Part shown: piece by piece, positions 48,509-61,200 of the stretch
Layout: the number at the start of each line of letters is the position of its first letter
Numbering within the stretch: the stretch's first letter is position 1
NCBI RefSeq assembly: GCF_000972845.2
Contig: NC_040019.1
Span: forward strand, 11,547,001-11,611,000
Source of the DNA: Larimichthys crocea
Lineage: Eukaryota > Chordata > Actinopteri > Sciaenidae
DNA length: 64,000 bases
Direction of reading: 5' to 3'
Program-made: the position numbers and the translations under genes
The notes under the pieces: model-generated
Seen by the model: only the letters and a program-made list of their open reading frames with translations
Databases searched by the model: none
What the model was told of the DNA's origin: nothing

Positions 48509-51500
48509 ATGGGATGCGGCATGGGAAAATCAAAGGTACAGCTGAAGAAATGTGACAGAGGTGCGGCCTTTATCAAAATCATTCTAGTGAAAAGTTTTCA
48601 AACAGATTTTTGTCTTTATTGCAATAATTTAACACCAGTGTCATTGTTGTTTGTCATTTTAGTGTGCATCTCAGTTCCAGGTAAATATGTGTTTCATTCT
48701 ATCACATCTTTACAAGCCTGTGTTCAAAACTAGATGTGGAAAAAAAAAAAGTCTCAGTTAGCAGTGTTTGATACTTTTTTGCAATCTCCACTCATTTTTA
48801 TGCATTCTGTGAAGCTGCCACTGGTAAGACTTTCAATCGGAATCTGACATAGTAAATGAGTGTCTTTGTAATGGAAAAAGAAGATTACCTCAGCATGATT
48901 ATGACCAAGTACTTCCTTTTTTCTCTCCTATCAGCAATCAGAGCGGCTCTGCTGATCCAGCGCTGGTACCGTCAGTATGTTGCACGGCTGGAGATGAGAC
49001 GCAGGTGCACGTGGAACATCTTCCAATCTATTGAATATGCAGGAGAGCAAGACCAGATCAAGGTGAGGTCACAGTTTTGAGTCCTTTAGTACTTGGACAT
49101 TAGTATTAATTAATATCCACCACTTTGGACCAGACTGAAAAATCTCAACAACTATTGGACATTAAAGTTTAAATCAAGTCCAAATTGCACCACTAATATG
49201 ACATTCCCATCAGCCTCAGCTGTACTTTCATTAGAACCAATCAGCACTTTGAATAATCGGGGAAAACATCATACCTGCAATTGTCATTGGGGGCATTGTC
49301 TTAGCATGCTTATGTTAACATTTGGCTCTGACGTACAGCATCACAGAGCTGCTAGCATCGCCATAGATTCTGATTCATTATTTTTTTTGCATTTGGTCAT
49401 TTTCTAATCCTTTTTCTTCCTGCAGCTCTACAATTTTTTTGGTTTCTTAATGGACCACTTCACCCCAGCCAGCAGTGAAAGTAAGACTGACTCTCGACTT
49501 GTAGGTTTCACTAGATTATTGACGCAGAGATAATCTGAGCTCACCTAAAACGTCATGTGGCTTTCCCTCACCGCACTGATCCAATTCCCTTTCTATCCCT
49601 GTCTGCATTTAATGTAGGAAACCTAATATGTCACATCTTTCGTAAGAATGAAATCTGTCGTGACATCGACTGGGAGAGGTATTTTTGCTACAGGAGCATT
49701 GAGGTACCCGACAGCTACACTGGCCCCCATCTGACCTTCCCCATGACTTTCTGTGGGGTGTCGAAGTTGGTGGAGGCCTTTAAGCACAAACAAGTAGGTA
49801 CACATGCACATAAACCACATATAAACCTCACTCAAAGCTGACAAAAAGACAAAATTATCTCATGGTGGCTTTTTTCCCTCCGTTTATTCATACTTGTTTT
49901 TTCCCAGTAGCAGCTCCATGCTCGATATGTTCTGCAACTTCTTGGAGAGACTTGGAGACTTCTAAGAATACTTCCAAATATCAATCAAGTGTCCGCCTGC
50001 CACACCAAGGAGATTACCATATGTGGTATGCAGGCCTTTCCTGGGCACATTTTACTCTTTATATTTTCTCATCTATTTGTTTTGTTGCTCTTGAAACATT
50101 CAGCGTGCACTCCAGCTGTCACAAATATTAAAGCATTATTCATCCCTCCACAGGAGATTTACATGGGCACCTTGAAGATCTGCTGTTGATATTCTATAAG
50201 GTATTCACAACATTCAAATCATCATATTGTCAGACAAAGATGCTCATTTAATTAACGTGTTAACTTAACTTGTCCAGAATGGTTTGCCGTCCTCGGACAA
50301 ACCTTATGTCTTTAATGGAGACTATGTGGATCGTGGGAAAAACTCCTTAGAGATCCTGCTCATTCTCTTTGGCTTCCTGCTGGTCTATCCCAATGATGTC
50401 CATCTGAACAGAGGGAACCATGAGGACCACATTGTTAACCTGAGGTAAGCTAGTCTATGCACTACTTCAATCATTTTAAACTCAAACAATCAGTGGTTTG
50501 TCCTGCATGTTTTTTTGCATGAATGTTTCAGTGAAGTATGTTTATGGAATTAAAATAGTGATTTACCTATATTCAACCTGTTTACTGTGTTTTCTCCAGA
50601 TATGGTTTCACTAAAGAAGTTTTGGGAAAATATAGGGTAGGTGTATTTTGCTTTAACCTTAATATTATATTGATTCTCAGCCAAATTTAACTCAGTGGTT
50701 GACAAAAAATTCAGATCCTTTACTTAAACATACTACAAGGATTTTTTGACTGGTTATGAAACAGCTTCAGTGTAATACTGATGAATTTATATGACCTCCT
50801 TAAACAAATAAAAGTGAGAGCATTGGGAATTTCTATATAGTCTATATAGTTCTTAATGTTTTCCACTGGGTCGGATTTGGTTGAATTACCCATGACACAG
50901 ATGAAACAAAAAAAAAAGAATACAAAATATAACATATGCTCATGTAAGGGTTTTGCTGTTATGCATTACATTGGGTCTTTTAACCAATAGCATCATATCA
51001 TATTTTAAAAGCTGATCAAATGTTTAAACATCAAGCTAAACATTGCCCAAGTAAACATGATGAGTTCATAATGATAACTGTATAAAAATTCACCATAAGG
51101 TGCATGGCAAGAAGATCCTAAAGCTTCTGCAGAAGATTTTCAGCTGGCTGCCTCTGGCTACAGTCATTGACCAGAAGGTGCTGATTGTGCATGGTGGGAT
51201 CTCTGACACGACAGATCTTGACACGATAGGCAGAGTGGATAGACACAAAGTAAGAGTGGCCTTCAGCATTGATTTAATGAATGTATGTTGCGTCATTTTA
51301 CAGGTAGAAAGTTCAGAAATTTTACCACAATCGTGATATTATGTATATTTAATCTGTGTATATTTGAATGTGCGCAGTATGTGTCAGCTCTCAAGGCTCC
51401 CAAGCATCATGCAGTCAACGGCAGTACAACTCAGACGATGAACAGGAATCGGGAGGCCAATCTACCAGAGGAAGGCCGGCGTCGAGTGTATTCCATGAAT

Positions 51501-53990
51501 CACTGCAGCTCAGCCTCGGCTTACAGATACAACCTCCAACACCGCTCACTTCACAGCCAGTCCATAAGCAGCCACCTCAACTGTTCAGTGGAAGAAGAGC
51601 TAAAAATGAGGCGCAGAATGGCTGGGTTTGACCAGTCTTACAGAAAACTGTCTCAGTCTGACTCTGACTCAGACCCGGAGTCTGGTGAAACAACAGAAAC
51701 TGATGAGCATCAGTGGAAACAAGTAAGTGACAGGACAGATATGTAAAGTCGTTTGGTGTTAAGAGTATAGACATTTAACTCTGATTGATTTGGCCACCCA
51801 GATAGTGGATATGTTGTGGAGTGACCCAATGGCTCAAAATGGCTGCGTTCCCAATGAGGTGCGAGGCGGAGGCTGCTACTGGGGTCCAGATGTTACTGAG
51901 GAAGTGCTGGGAAGACACAACCTTCAGCTCCTCATCCGCTCACATGAGTGCAAACAGGAAGGCTACGAGTTCTGCCATAACCGCAGGGTGAGCACAAACA
52001 TGGGGTAGAGATTCAAGCTGGAAGTATGGAAACAAGTACTTTTTGCTTTTGAGTGATGTTATCAAGACATACTGATGATGGTAAGAATGTGAACCATGTT
52101 ACTGTTGTGAACACAAAGATGTGCACTCAAAAGCAGAACTCGGAGGTAAGATGAGTTGAAAGCAATCAATCGTTTACTTGGTACAAATTCAAAGCGGAGT
52201 TTGGCAACAGTGAGTGAGGGCAAGCTAGGTAGGCAGGCAAAACTGGAAACAGGTTGTGGTCAAGACTAGGCAAGAAACAGGAATGAAGGCTGGAACACTA
52301 ACATGGGGTACTATATTAGACGATCTGGCAAAAAATTGGAGAAAAAGGGATTGGGTAATGGAAAACAGGTGACTAGGATTAGACGGACCACATTGACACT
52401 GACAACTACAGGGCAGGTGACAGATGGTAATGACGGAAAAGAAAAAACAAGGAAAAAGAGCAAATATAGCTGTATACTAACCATTTTCTTTTGCATCCAG
52501 GTGCTGACTATATTTTCAGCATCCAACTACTATGAGGTGGGCAGCAACAGAGGAGCCTACATCAGAATGGGCTCCGATCTGGTTCCTCATTTCATCCAGT
52601 ATCAGGCCAGCAGGACATGCATGGAGCTCACCCTGAGACAAAGGTACGTATACCAGGCTGCAGAAAATCTTTAGCAGTGACTTTTATTTCTTTAGTAGAA
52701 ATAAAAATGTTTGTTCTCTCTCTGTTCTTTGTCAGTGTTGGGTGGACGGAGAGATCAGCCCTACGAGCTCTGAGGGAACAACTGTTTGTACATAAGTCAG
52801 ATCTCATCAGTGCCTTCCAGGAGTTCGATCCTCACAACACAGGTACTAAGGCAACACCCAGAAGGTCTAGGGTCACCACCGTCTAGGGGTAGTTAATCAG
52901 AATGTCAATGATGATACAGAATTCATAAAGAATACCTCCACTATGTATTTATATTTATGCCTCAGGGAAGATCTCTCTAAGAAACTGGGCCAGTGCCACA
53001 GAGAAAGTACTAAATCTGGGTCTGCCCTGGAGGGTGCTGCGGCCTCAGCTTGTCAACAGGACCCAGTATGGCATGGTGGACTACCAGCAGTGGATAAGGG
53101 AGCTCTCCATTACTGAGCCCAAACTAGAGGTCAGCCTTGTACAACTAGTGTCAGTCTGTGTTTTGTTTATACGTTTCCCCTATCTGACGCAATAAATCTT
53201 GATCGATTTGTCTCTTCCATTTCAGGTGTCAGACAACAGTATCTTGGAGACGATGTACAAAAACCACTCTAATCTGGAAACCATCTTCCGAATCATAGAC
53301 ACCGATCACTCAGGTGAGTGAGCAGAGTGAGCAGCTTAGCCTGGATCCCAGACACTCCATGTCTTTCTTTTCTGTTTAGCCAAACTGGCAGCATGGCTTT
53401 ATGGATATCAATCAGTCTGACTTGTCTGAGCCACTGACTTCATTTAGTGCCACAGCAGGCCAAAGTTTTAAATTATCCAGTGAATTATCTCTATGTCTAC
53501 TCTGTGGATTGCTATGAACATCTTAAACTCAGAAGGTGAACATCCATCCTTTAAACCCTTATCTGTTTTCCTGCTCCTCCTGGGGATCCTGAGGCATTTC
53601 CAGTCCAGATAGGGTATCTAAATTCTAGGTTTGCTCTGGGTCTTCTAGTTGGACCTGTCTGGAAAACATCCAAAAGAACACACCTAAGAGGCATCTTAGA
53701 TGCCTGAACCACCTGAGCTGCCTCTTTTCAACACAAAATGCACGGTTCTAACACAGATTTTGGAAATGGTATAACTAAAACCTTCCCCTCTGTGGTTCCT
53801 TTTAGGTTTGATCTCTTTCGAGGAGTTTCATCAGACCTGGAAACTCCTGAGTACACATCTTAAGATGGAGATAAGTGACAAGGCCATCGCAGACCTGGCC
53901 CAGAGCATTGACTTCAACAAGGACGGGAGCATCGATATCAATGAGTTCATGGAGGCTTTCCGGCTGGTGGACCTCTCTGCACACTCCTGA
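48509..53990 (+). CDS. ppef2: Serine/threonine protein phosphatase with EF-hands 2
   Basis: About 716 residues. Exons: 48509-48535, 48663-48680, a microexon near 48811-48823 (uncertain), 48935-49062, 49426-49480, 49618-49793, 49911-50025, 50154-50200, 50278-50444, 50600-50636, 51100-51249, 51378-51722, 51802-51987, 52501-52643, 52736-52842, 52966-53129, 53226-53313, 53806-53990. MGCG at the start suits N-myristoylation. An IQ motif ([17 protein letters not shown]) should bind calmodulin. The PPP catalytic core has GDLHG, GDYVDRG, GNHED, HGG and RSHEC, with metal-binding residues intact. A Ser-rich insert of about 115 residues splits the core. Two canonical EF-hand loops close the protein (DTDHSGLISFEE and [12 protein letters not shown]). 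The family acts in photoreceptors and sensory neurons, Ca2+-regulated. [14 protein letters not shown] and ILWSDPMAQ match PPEF2 over PPEF1. Confidence 0.95.
52110..52440. repeat. Dispersed fish repeat in a ppef2 intron
   Basis: The segment includes GCACTCAAAAGCAGAACTCG, CAGGCAAAACTGGAAAC, GACGATCTGGCAAAAAAT and TGGAAAACAGGTGACTAG. It resembles a common teleost interspersed repeat by recollection. Its ends are not resolved. Confidence 0.4.
53500..53745. repeat. Dispersed fish repeat in the last ppef2 intron
   Basis: It contains CTCCTGGGGATCCTGAGG, TTTGCTCTGGGTCTTC and GCCTGAACCACCTGAGCTGC. These blocks occur in the same order in a high-copy teleost repeat (recollection). It stops before the final exon. 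Confidence 0.5.
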
Positions 53991-55247
53991 GAGCCTGGAC
54001 CAGGAGCTGTAGCTGTACCTGCTGATCTGATGCATAGAAAACACCAAGAACTGTTTTGGGAAAAAAACTTTTGTGGATGCAGGTCTGTGGAAAGTCAAAG
54101 GTTTAGTAGAACCTCATCTCTATCTGACCTGTGTGGGTTGCATTCTTATTTATCCATGTGCAACCTAGATCTTTTCTACCTCTTAGATATATATTTTTTT
54201 ACTTTTTTAATTGAAGTTTTATTACTATTATAGTTGTATTTTAATATTTTGTGTGTAGCTTAATGGCCTCCTGTTTAGTTATGCATAAAAAAACACCTCA
54301 TATTGTCTTTGCCTTTCATGTTGAGTGCACAGTTACAGTACTTAGAAGTTTATGGATTAAAGGAATCCCACCAACTTTACACATCAAACAAGCAACAATT
54401 GAGCCCGTATCAATCTGCAGCTAAAGATAGGACTGGAGACCTGACTTGCTATGTTTTTAAATTTTGTCTACATCACGTACAACAGACGTGCATAATTTGT
54501 TCTGCCTATCGTTTGCATGTAACAAAACTATTGACTTCAGTCATCGATCACTACTTCCACACAGATGGAAGCAAGTACCTGAAAAACCCTTTGGATGTGG
54601 GTGACTCCACAGCACGAGGGGTTGTAATCTGTGTAAAAGCTGCTTAATCAGTTCAACTGCCAATCAGTCTTTCATCCTTATGGGGATATGAATCCAGGAC
54701 ATGAATCCTATCAACTCAAGACCTACTTTGATGAGAAGTTGGAAATGGCTTGTCTGAAGGTAAACACCCGTGTTTGGTGAGTTGGTAACAACTCTGAAAA
54801 TAAGGTTATTTTTTTCAGTATGTAAGAAAAGACATGTTGTGAAGATTTAAATGAAATTTATTAATATTTAAACAACAGAATAAAAAAGAAATACAAAGAT
54901 GTATTTACAATGTATTCAATTACAGCACACAATCCTCACAGCACTCAATCCCCAGACTTGTTTACATGCCAGTCTCATATCCATAATCTGATTTAACATA
55001 AGAGAAGCCAGCTATTATTAGACAATGATGAGTCTTTCCATTAAGCTCTCTATATCAATCCAGACAGCACAGATTAACCAGTCATTGTTTTGGTGGTACA
55101 GACATAGAGGCATAGATAAACCTTCCAACACCGTGATGAAGAAAGCAGATACTGTGAATCCAATACCATGACAAAAAGGTCTGCCACTTTCCAGAGGATT
55201 TATATCGAGTGTGAGAGCATATGTATGTGTGTGTTGGTAGGACAGAC
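53991..55247. other. Converging 3'UTRs of ppef2 (+) and nup54 (-)
   Basis: The ppef2 stop is at 53988-53990 and the nup54 stop at 55248-55250. A minus-strand AATAAA at 54857-54862 would give nup54 a 3'UTR of about 390 nt. No plus-strand hexamer for ppef2 is convincing. Open frames such as 54303-54647 lack recognisable protein features. Confidence 0.5.
54857..54862 (-). terminator. nup54: Candidate AATAAA poly(A) signal, nup54
   Basis: TTTATT on the plus strand is AATAAA in the minus sense, about 390 nt beyond the nup54 stop codon. Confidence 0.5.
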
Positions 55248-58200
55248 TCAGCTCAGGATGCCTCCTCTCATGTGTCCACTGTCACTCAGCCCATGCTCTA
55301 TGAGTTTGATGTCCTCTAGGTCGTCTTTGATGACGCTGATCAAATGACTTAAACCCTCCTGCTGCTGTTTCAAGTGCTAAAAGTTAGAGATGAAGACAAG
55401 TGTTTCAGTTAATGCCACATCATGATCTACTGAAACCTAAACAAATACAGTCAGGTCCATAAATATTGGGACATCGACACAATTCTAATCTTTTTGGCTC
55501 TATACACCACCACAATAGATTTGAAATAAAGCAAACAAGATGTACTGCAGACTTTCAGCTTTCATTTGAGGGTATTTACATCCAAATCAGGTGAACAGTG
55601 TAGGAATTACAACAGTTTGTATATGAGCCTCCCACTTTTTAAGGGACCAAAAGTAATGGGACAATAGGCTGCTCAGCTGTTTCATGGCCAGGTGTGTGTT
55701 ATTCCCTCATTATCCCATTTACAAGAAGCAGATAAAAGGTCTAGAGTTCATTTCAAGTGTGCTACTTGCATTTGGAATCTGTTGCTGTCAACTCTCAATA
55801 TGAGATCTAAAGAGCTGTCACCAATATTTATGGACCTAACTGTATGTATTCAGAAGTCTAGCACAACAATAGCACAAATATGAACATAAGATGCACTGTG
55901 TAAATGTGTTGCCTCACTTGTTTGATTTCTCTGAGAAGGTCTGCGTCAACACTGTAGCGCTCTTCTGATCTCACGGCTCCAAAATGATTCTGCATCCGGA
56001 TTTGGGACATTAATTCATTCAACCGACCCTTTAAGAAAAGACAACACATACTGTGAATTTTCCTTTAAAGACTTTGTCTCAAGTAGTGGTTTGACCTCTA
56101 AAAAACAAAAACACTAATTATGTTTACTCATAAATACAATCAGAACATAATGAAGCTTAAAAGTGACCTGTGGAGAGTCATTTAATATAAATAAAGTACT
56201 CAATCCAGTTAAAAAGGTGGAACATTTTATCAAAATTAAAGAAAGATAAAATTCAAATAGCTCTTTTCCAGGAGACACACCTCAATGACTCCAAACATGC
56301 TAAATTGAATAAATCAGGATTTAAACATGTTTACTTTTCCTCACATGGGTCGGGGAGGCGGAGAGGAGTGGCGATTTTGATATCCAGTGCGGTAAATTAT
56401 GAACATATATCAGAACATAAGGATGGTAGATTTGTTATGGTTACAGGGAAAATAGAAGGTACTGGGATAAGTCTCCTTAACGTGTATACAATGTTATTCC
56501 CTTTTTAAGTTTAATTTCTCGGATAGACTCAATCAGGATGAACATTCTTCCACGTATGTTGTACCTTTTTCAATGTTTACCTGTTCAAATACCATCTAAA
56601 CAGTTCTTAGAGTGGGACAGAACAATAGCGAGATACCTGTGGCAAGGGAAAAGGGCCAGAATCAAATTCAAAACATTACAATTAAGAAAAGAAAAAGGGG
56701 GAATGGGGCTTCCATGCTTACAGGACTCAATTGAGGCCTTTAGTCTGCCTATGCTTGCCTACATACACTGCGGCATGGAAGGAAATTGAAGGAACGATGG
56801 TAAAGGGAATTCCAATAACAGCTTTATTAAGTGACAATAAACTACAAGCGGAACTGGTGACCCTGGAGGACTCTATAACAAGCACTTTACGGCAAATAAA
56901 ACCGATGGCAGATTTAAGACATGGGCCAGAAAAGGTTTAACTACCTATTATTCTTTTATCCACAAGGGGGCATTTCAAAGTTTTGAGGCCCTACAGAAGG
57001 ATCATGGCCTAGGGAAAGAAGACTTTTATAGGTATCTGCAGGCAAGACACTATTATAACAAAAATATTAAAGAGGCATTAAGAAAAGATGAGTCGGGATT
57101 TATTGAGGTATTCTTATCATTAATTAAGTCCAGATCTTGCAACAAAATCATCTCAAAATTATATAATGCCATACAATTGTCCAAACCAGAAAATACAGAA
57201 TATATAAAGAAGAAATGGGAAACGGAAATAAGGATAAATATTACACGGGAGAGCTGGGAGAAAATATGTCAACTACAATGGATCTCAACCGGGTCAAACA
57301 CTTGGCGGGAGTTCTGTTGGAAAAGCATAACAAGATTTTTTATCACACCCATTTAGAAACGTCATCAGGGTAGCGTGGATGCTTGTTAGAGACTCTGTGG
57401 GTCAAATGGAGCCAACCACTACCATATTTTTTGGGACTGCCAAGTAATAAAATCCTACTGGGAAGAGATCCACAAACATATTAAAAATATATTTAATGTG
57501 AACATTCCATTAGAATGTGAAACCATGTTTTTGGGAAATAAAATGTTTGAAACATGGACCATAAAGGACAAAAAACTGCTGACCATATTGCTGGCTGCAA
57601 GTAAAAAATGTATCACTAAGAAATGGTTAAAAGTGGAACCTCCCACCATTGATGAATGGATCGATATTGTCTATGAAATTTATGTCATGGAGAAGATTTC
57701 TTTCTCCCTCAAGGTAGAGAGAGAAAATTTCTATAAGATCTGGAACAAATGGGCTGAGTACGTAAAACCAATCAGAGCTGATTTTATCTGACTGTACTTA
57801 TGCTTTGGGTAAACCTACCCTCTTTTATTTTATTTTTTTAATTTTTTTTGTGAACAGAGTGTCTATTATACGTAGGGGTGCGCTCCCCGGTTTGATTGTT
57901 TTTGTGTTATTATTTCCATCTGGAATAGTTTGGATCCAGGGGAGAAAGCTCTAGAAGGGCAGTATGTTCAACATCACTGTATTTGTGACAAACTGAGTTA
58001 ATGTATGTATGAAAAGTTGTATGTGATGGGGGTCTGCCTTTCTGAATAAAAAGATAATTTAAAAAAAAAAAGTGACCTGTGGAGCATGCTGAGTAAATGA
58101 GAACATGACCACTGTCGACATACACTTAGTTTAGACACACTTACCTTGAACTGTGTAGGGGCATTGAGTTCAGACTGAATGGTGTCCAGTTGCACCCGGA

Positions 58201-61200
58201 GATGCTCTTCATCCACTTGGATAGCATAACCGCTTTTTCTCTGAATCTCCTGTTTGATCAGTACCTGCCAGGAAAATTTGGACAGAGCACAGGGAGTAAT
58301 AAATATAACAAAAAACACTGAAGCAGAAACAATAAAGCAGAGAACACCACAGACAGTGCCAGGACATTTATTCAAATTCTATGAAAGATACAGATGGTAT
58401 TTCTCAGAAGTCTTTTCACTGTTCTTGGAATAGGAGAGCTAGAAACCCCTAACACATTTGTGAAAGTTAGAAAGGTGAGGCAGCTACCTGCAGCACTCTG
58501 TGAGAGAGATCCATCAGCTTCCTCTTGTACTGAGCTATCTTGGCCACTGTGGTCGCCTGGTTCTTCTGCAGTTCACTGATATCACTGGAGATAATCTGCA
58601 AGTCCAAATGTGTGAGTGAGTGAAAACAGTTCACGTGTTTTGCATTTCTAAGACAATTTAAATGTTTTTCTTTCAAACCCATCAAGCTAAAAAACAATCA
58701 CTGCCCTGTCATGTTTTATGTTCGGGCCTTTTTGGATATTTTGCTCAATAATAAAACAGATCAAGATGTTGCATTGTATGGTAATATCAATTAATTGCTT
58801 TTGATATTGACCCAAATTAGAGGTTTATATGTTTTGCCGTAGTCATACACACATTTCCTCTGAGTATCGTTAGTGGTGATTATTAGCCTCTATCTCACAT
58901 GATATATCTGGTGGAAATGTTCTCAGACAAACCAGGCTTAATTAAGCTACATAAAGCAGACTGGTTTTTAAACACTGACAGTTGCAGCTGCGGTTACAAT
59001 GATAATTTCAGCTGTAAACAGCCTGTTGGCAGCAAGCATGAATTAGACATCTGTGTCCTTGAAACAGCAAAATGCGTTTCACTTACGTCCACTCTGGTCT
59101 GGTGCTGTTTGGTCATCTGCTCCTGGATCTGCAGCCTGCGAAGCAGCTCCTTAAAACCCACCATGGGAACTGGGATTAATCTGAAGAAGAATATTTCAAA
59201 TAAAAACATTAACGACAATGTGCCATACCACAGAAAACAGCAGAAGCTGTGGCATAGTGTGTGTGTTGGTCAGGGAACCATTACTGCAATCTTTAGTGTC
59301 ATGTGGTCAAACTTCGACATCAGTTGAGAAAATAAAATGTACTACACTTAACTTTAAAAATGCATATTATATTCCACTTATGCAATATGGCTGATTAGAT
59401 ATGGTCTCAACTCTGGATGGATGAGCAGTCATTCTTTTGCTTTGGCCACCATGTGCACACAGCTTATATGAGGCGATTTAAAACATACAAAAATCATTTC
59501 AATGGATAGTTTCATGGATATAAATGTACAGTTGTATTTTGTTTTGTGGAAAAACTAAAATATAACATATAACAGATGTTCTTAACCAACGTACTTTTCT
59601 GGGTCAGGGTTGTCCACTTTAGCCTGTTCCCAGATGATGGGGTCCACTCCTAATGGAAACGGGCAACATCCTCAGTTACAATTCAAGACAATGAAATTAC
59701 AAACCAACAATTAGTTGGATTTATTGAGAGGATTTACCTGCAGGTGCATTTTGCAGCAGGTGTTTGAGCTGTGCTGGGGACAGCTCTGTGCGTGTGACGG
59801 ACATCGCCACTCCAATCTGTGTGAGCTGGGCCTTGATGTTGGCCTGCTCCAGGTAACTGAAGAGTGTGGTGGCAGGGATTCGCTTGGAGGTGCCATTAGG
59901 AGAGCGCTCCACCACATAAACGATCACCTCTGTCCTGAGAGGCAGAAGACACATGAATAAGACCATGCATTTGTTTTCAGTGAATTTGTTATGTAACTTC
60001 TGACAGCTAAAAATCTCTTTTAAAAAAAACATGTGCAGTAATATTAGTCCTATATGACACTTACTGGTCATTAGGCAGGGCTTTGACACCATCTACATTG
60101 ACAGTGAGTGTCTGGTTGCTTCCCAGGATCTTGTGGAGGGACTCCACAAGCTGCTGCTGCTGAGCCCGCACATCAGCTTCCTTTTTAACAAGAACCAAGA
60201 CCACTAAACCATCTTCATCCTTACTCACTGGGACGCAGCTGTAGCCCACCGCCTAGGAAACAAAACACAAACATTTGAAATTCAAACTCATATATACTCA
60301 ATAACACATTTTCCACCACTCGACTGAACTATCTGTCATCACCTTGAACCTGCAGAATGGGTTCTCTTGGGTAAAGTCGGCAGGCGGGTTGTTGTTGCTG
60401 TAGTACCCCTTTCCAGTGCCCCAGTAAGCCTGCAGCTGGTTCCATTTGGCTAAAATGGAGTCGCGCTCGTCTCCCAGCAAGGTGGGTGCTGAGAGAGCAG
60501 TGACCTGCTGGTAAAGCTGTGTGGGTTGAGCCTGACCCAGTTGCTGGGCCTGCTGGCTAAACAAACCTCCTGGTAGGGGGACAGAAGTAAAATGAGGTCA
60601 GTACAGGTTGGTTAAGGTTTCTCCAGCCATGATAAATCTGCTTGTGTGTGTGTGTGTGCTCTTTCTGTTGTGTCTCTAACTAGTCATTTTGTGTGTGTGT
60701 GCTCTTTCTGTTGTGTCTCTAACTAGTCATTTAATAATTTAGAAACAAAATAACATCAGCTTTAATTTTCTGTAAACTCTGCCTTGTTTGGGTCATATTT
60801 TTTCTGATTTTCACATGAAACACTAAAACTATTCTTTGGAAATATGGGCTCTCACCTTGCTGCTGCTGTGTTGGTTGGATATTAAAGCCTCCAAACCCAC
60901 CCAGGCCAGTTGTTCCTAATCCAGTTCCAAATCCTGCTGTCCCTGTAGCGGTTCCAGTGCCAAGCCCAGAGGAAAACCCAAACCCTTTGTTCTGTGTGTT
61001 ACCAAAGAGGCCTCCTAAAATAGAAGAATGTGCAAACACAGTGAGAAAGCACAGACTACATAAATGCTCCTGAATGTCAGATAAGTCTACAGTGTTTGGG
61101 AAATATTCTGCAGGAGTGACGGGAAGGACTTATGTACAGCATATAGTGAGTGAGACATCTCGTGGCAGTGATTTGTCAGGAGTTAAACACAAGGATGATT

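Noticed and set aside
56305..57791. Plus-strand frames at 56305-56508, 56538-56789 and 57498-57791 as host genes
   Set aside because: They are parts of the internally deleted L1 retrotransposon, flanked by its target-site duplication.
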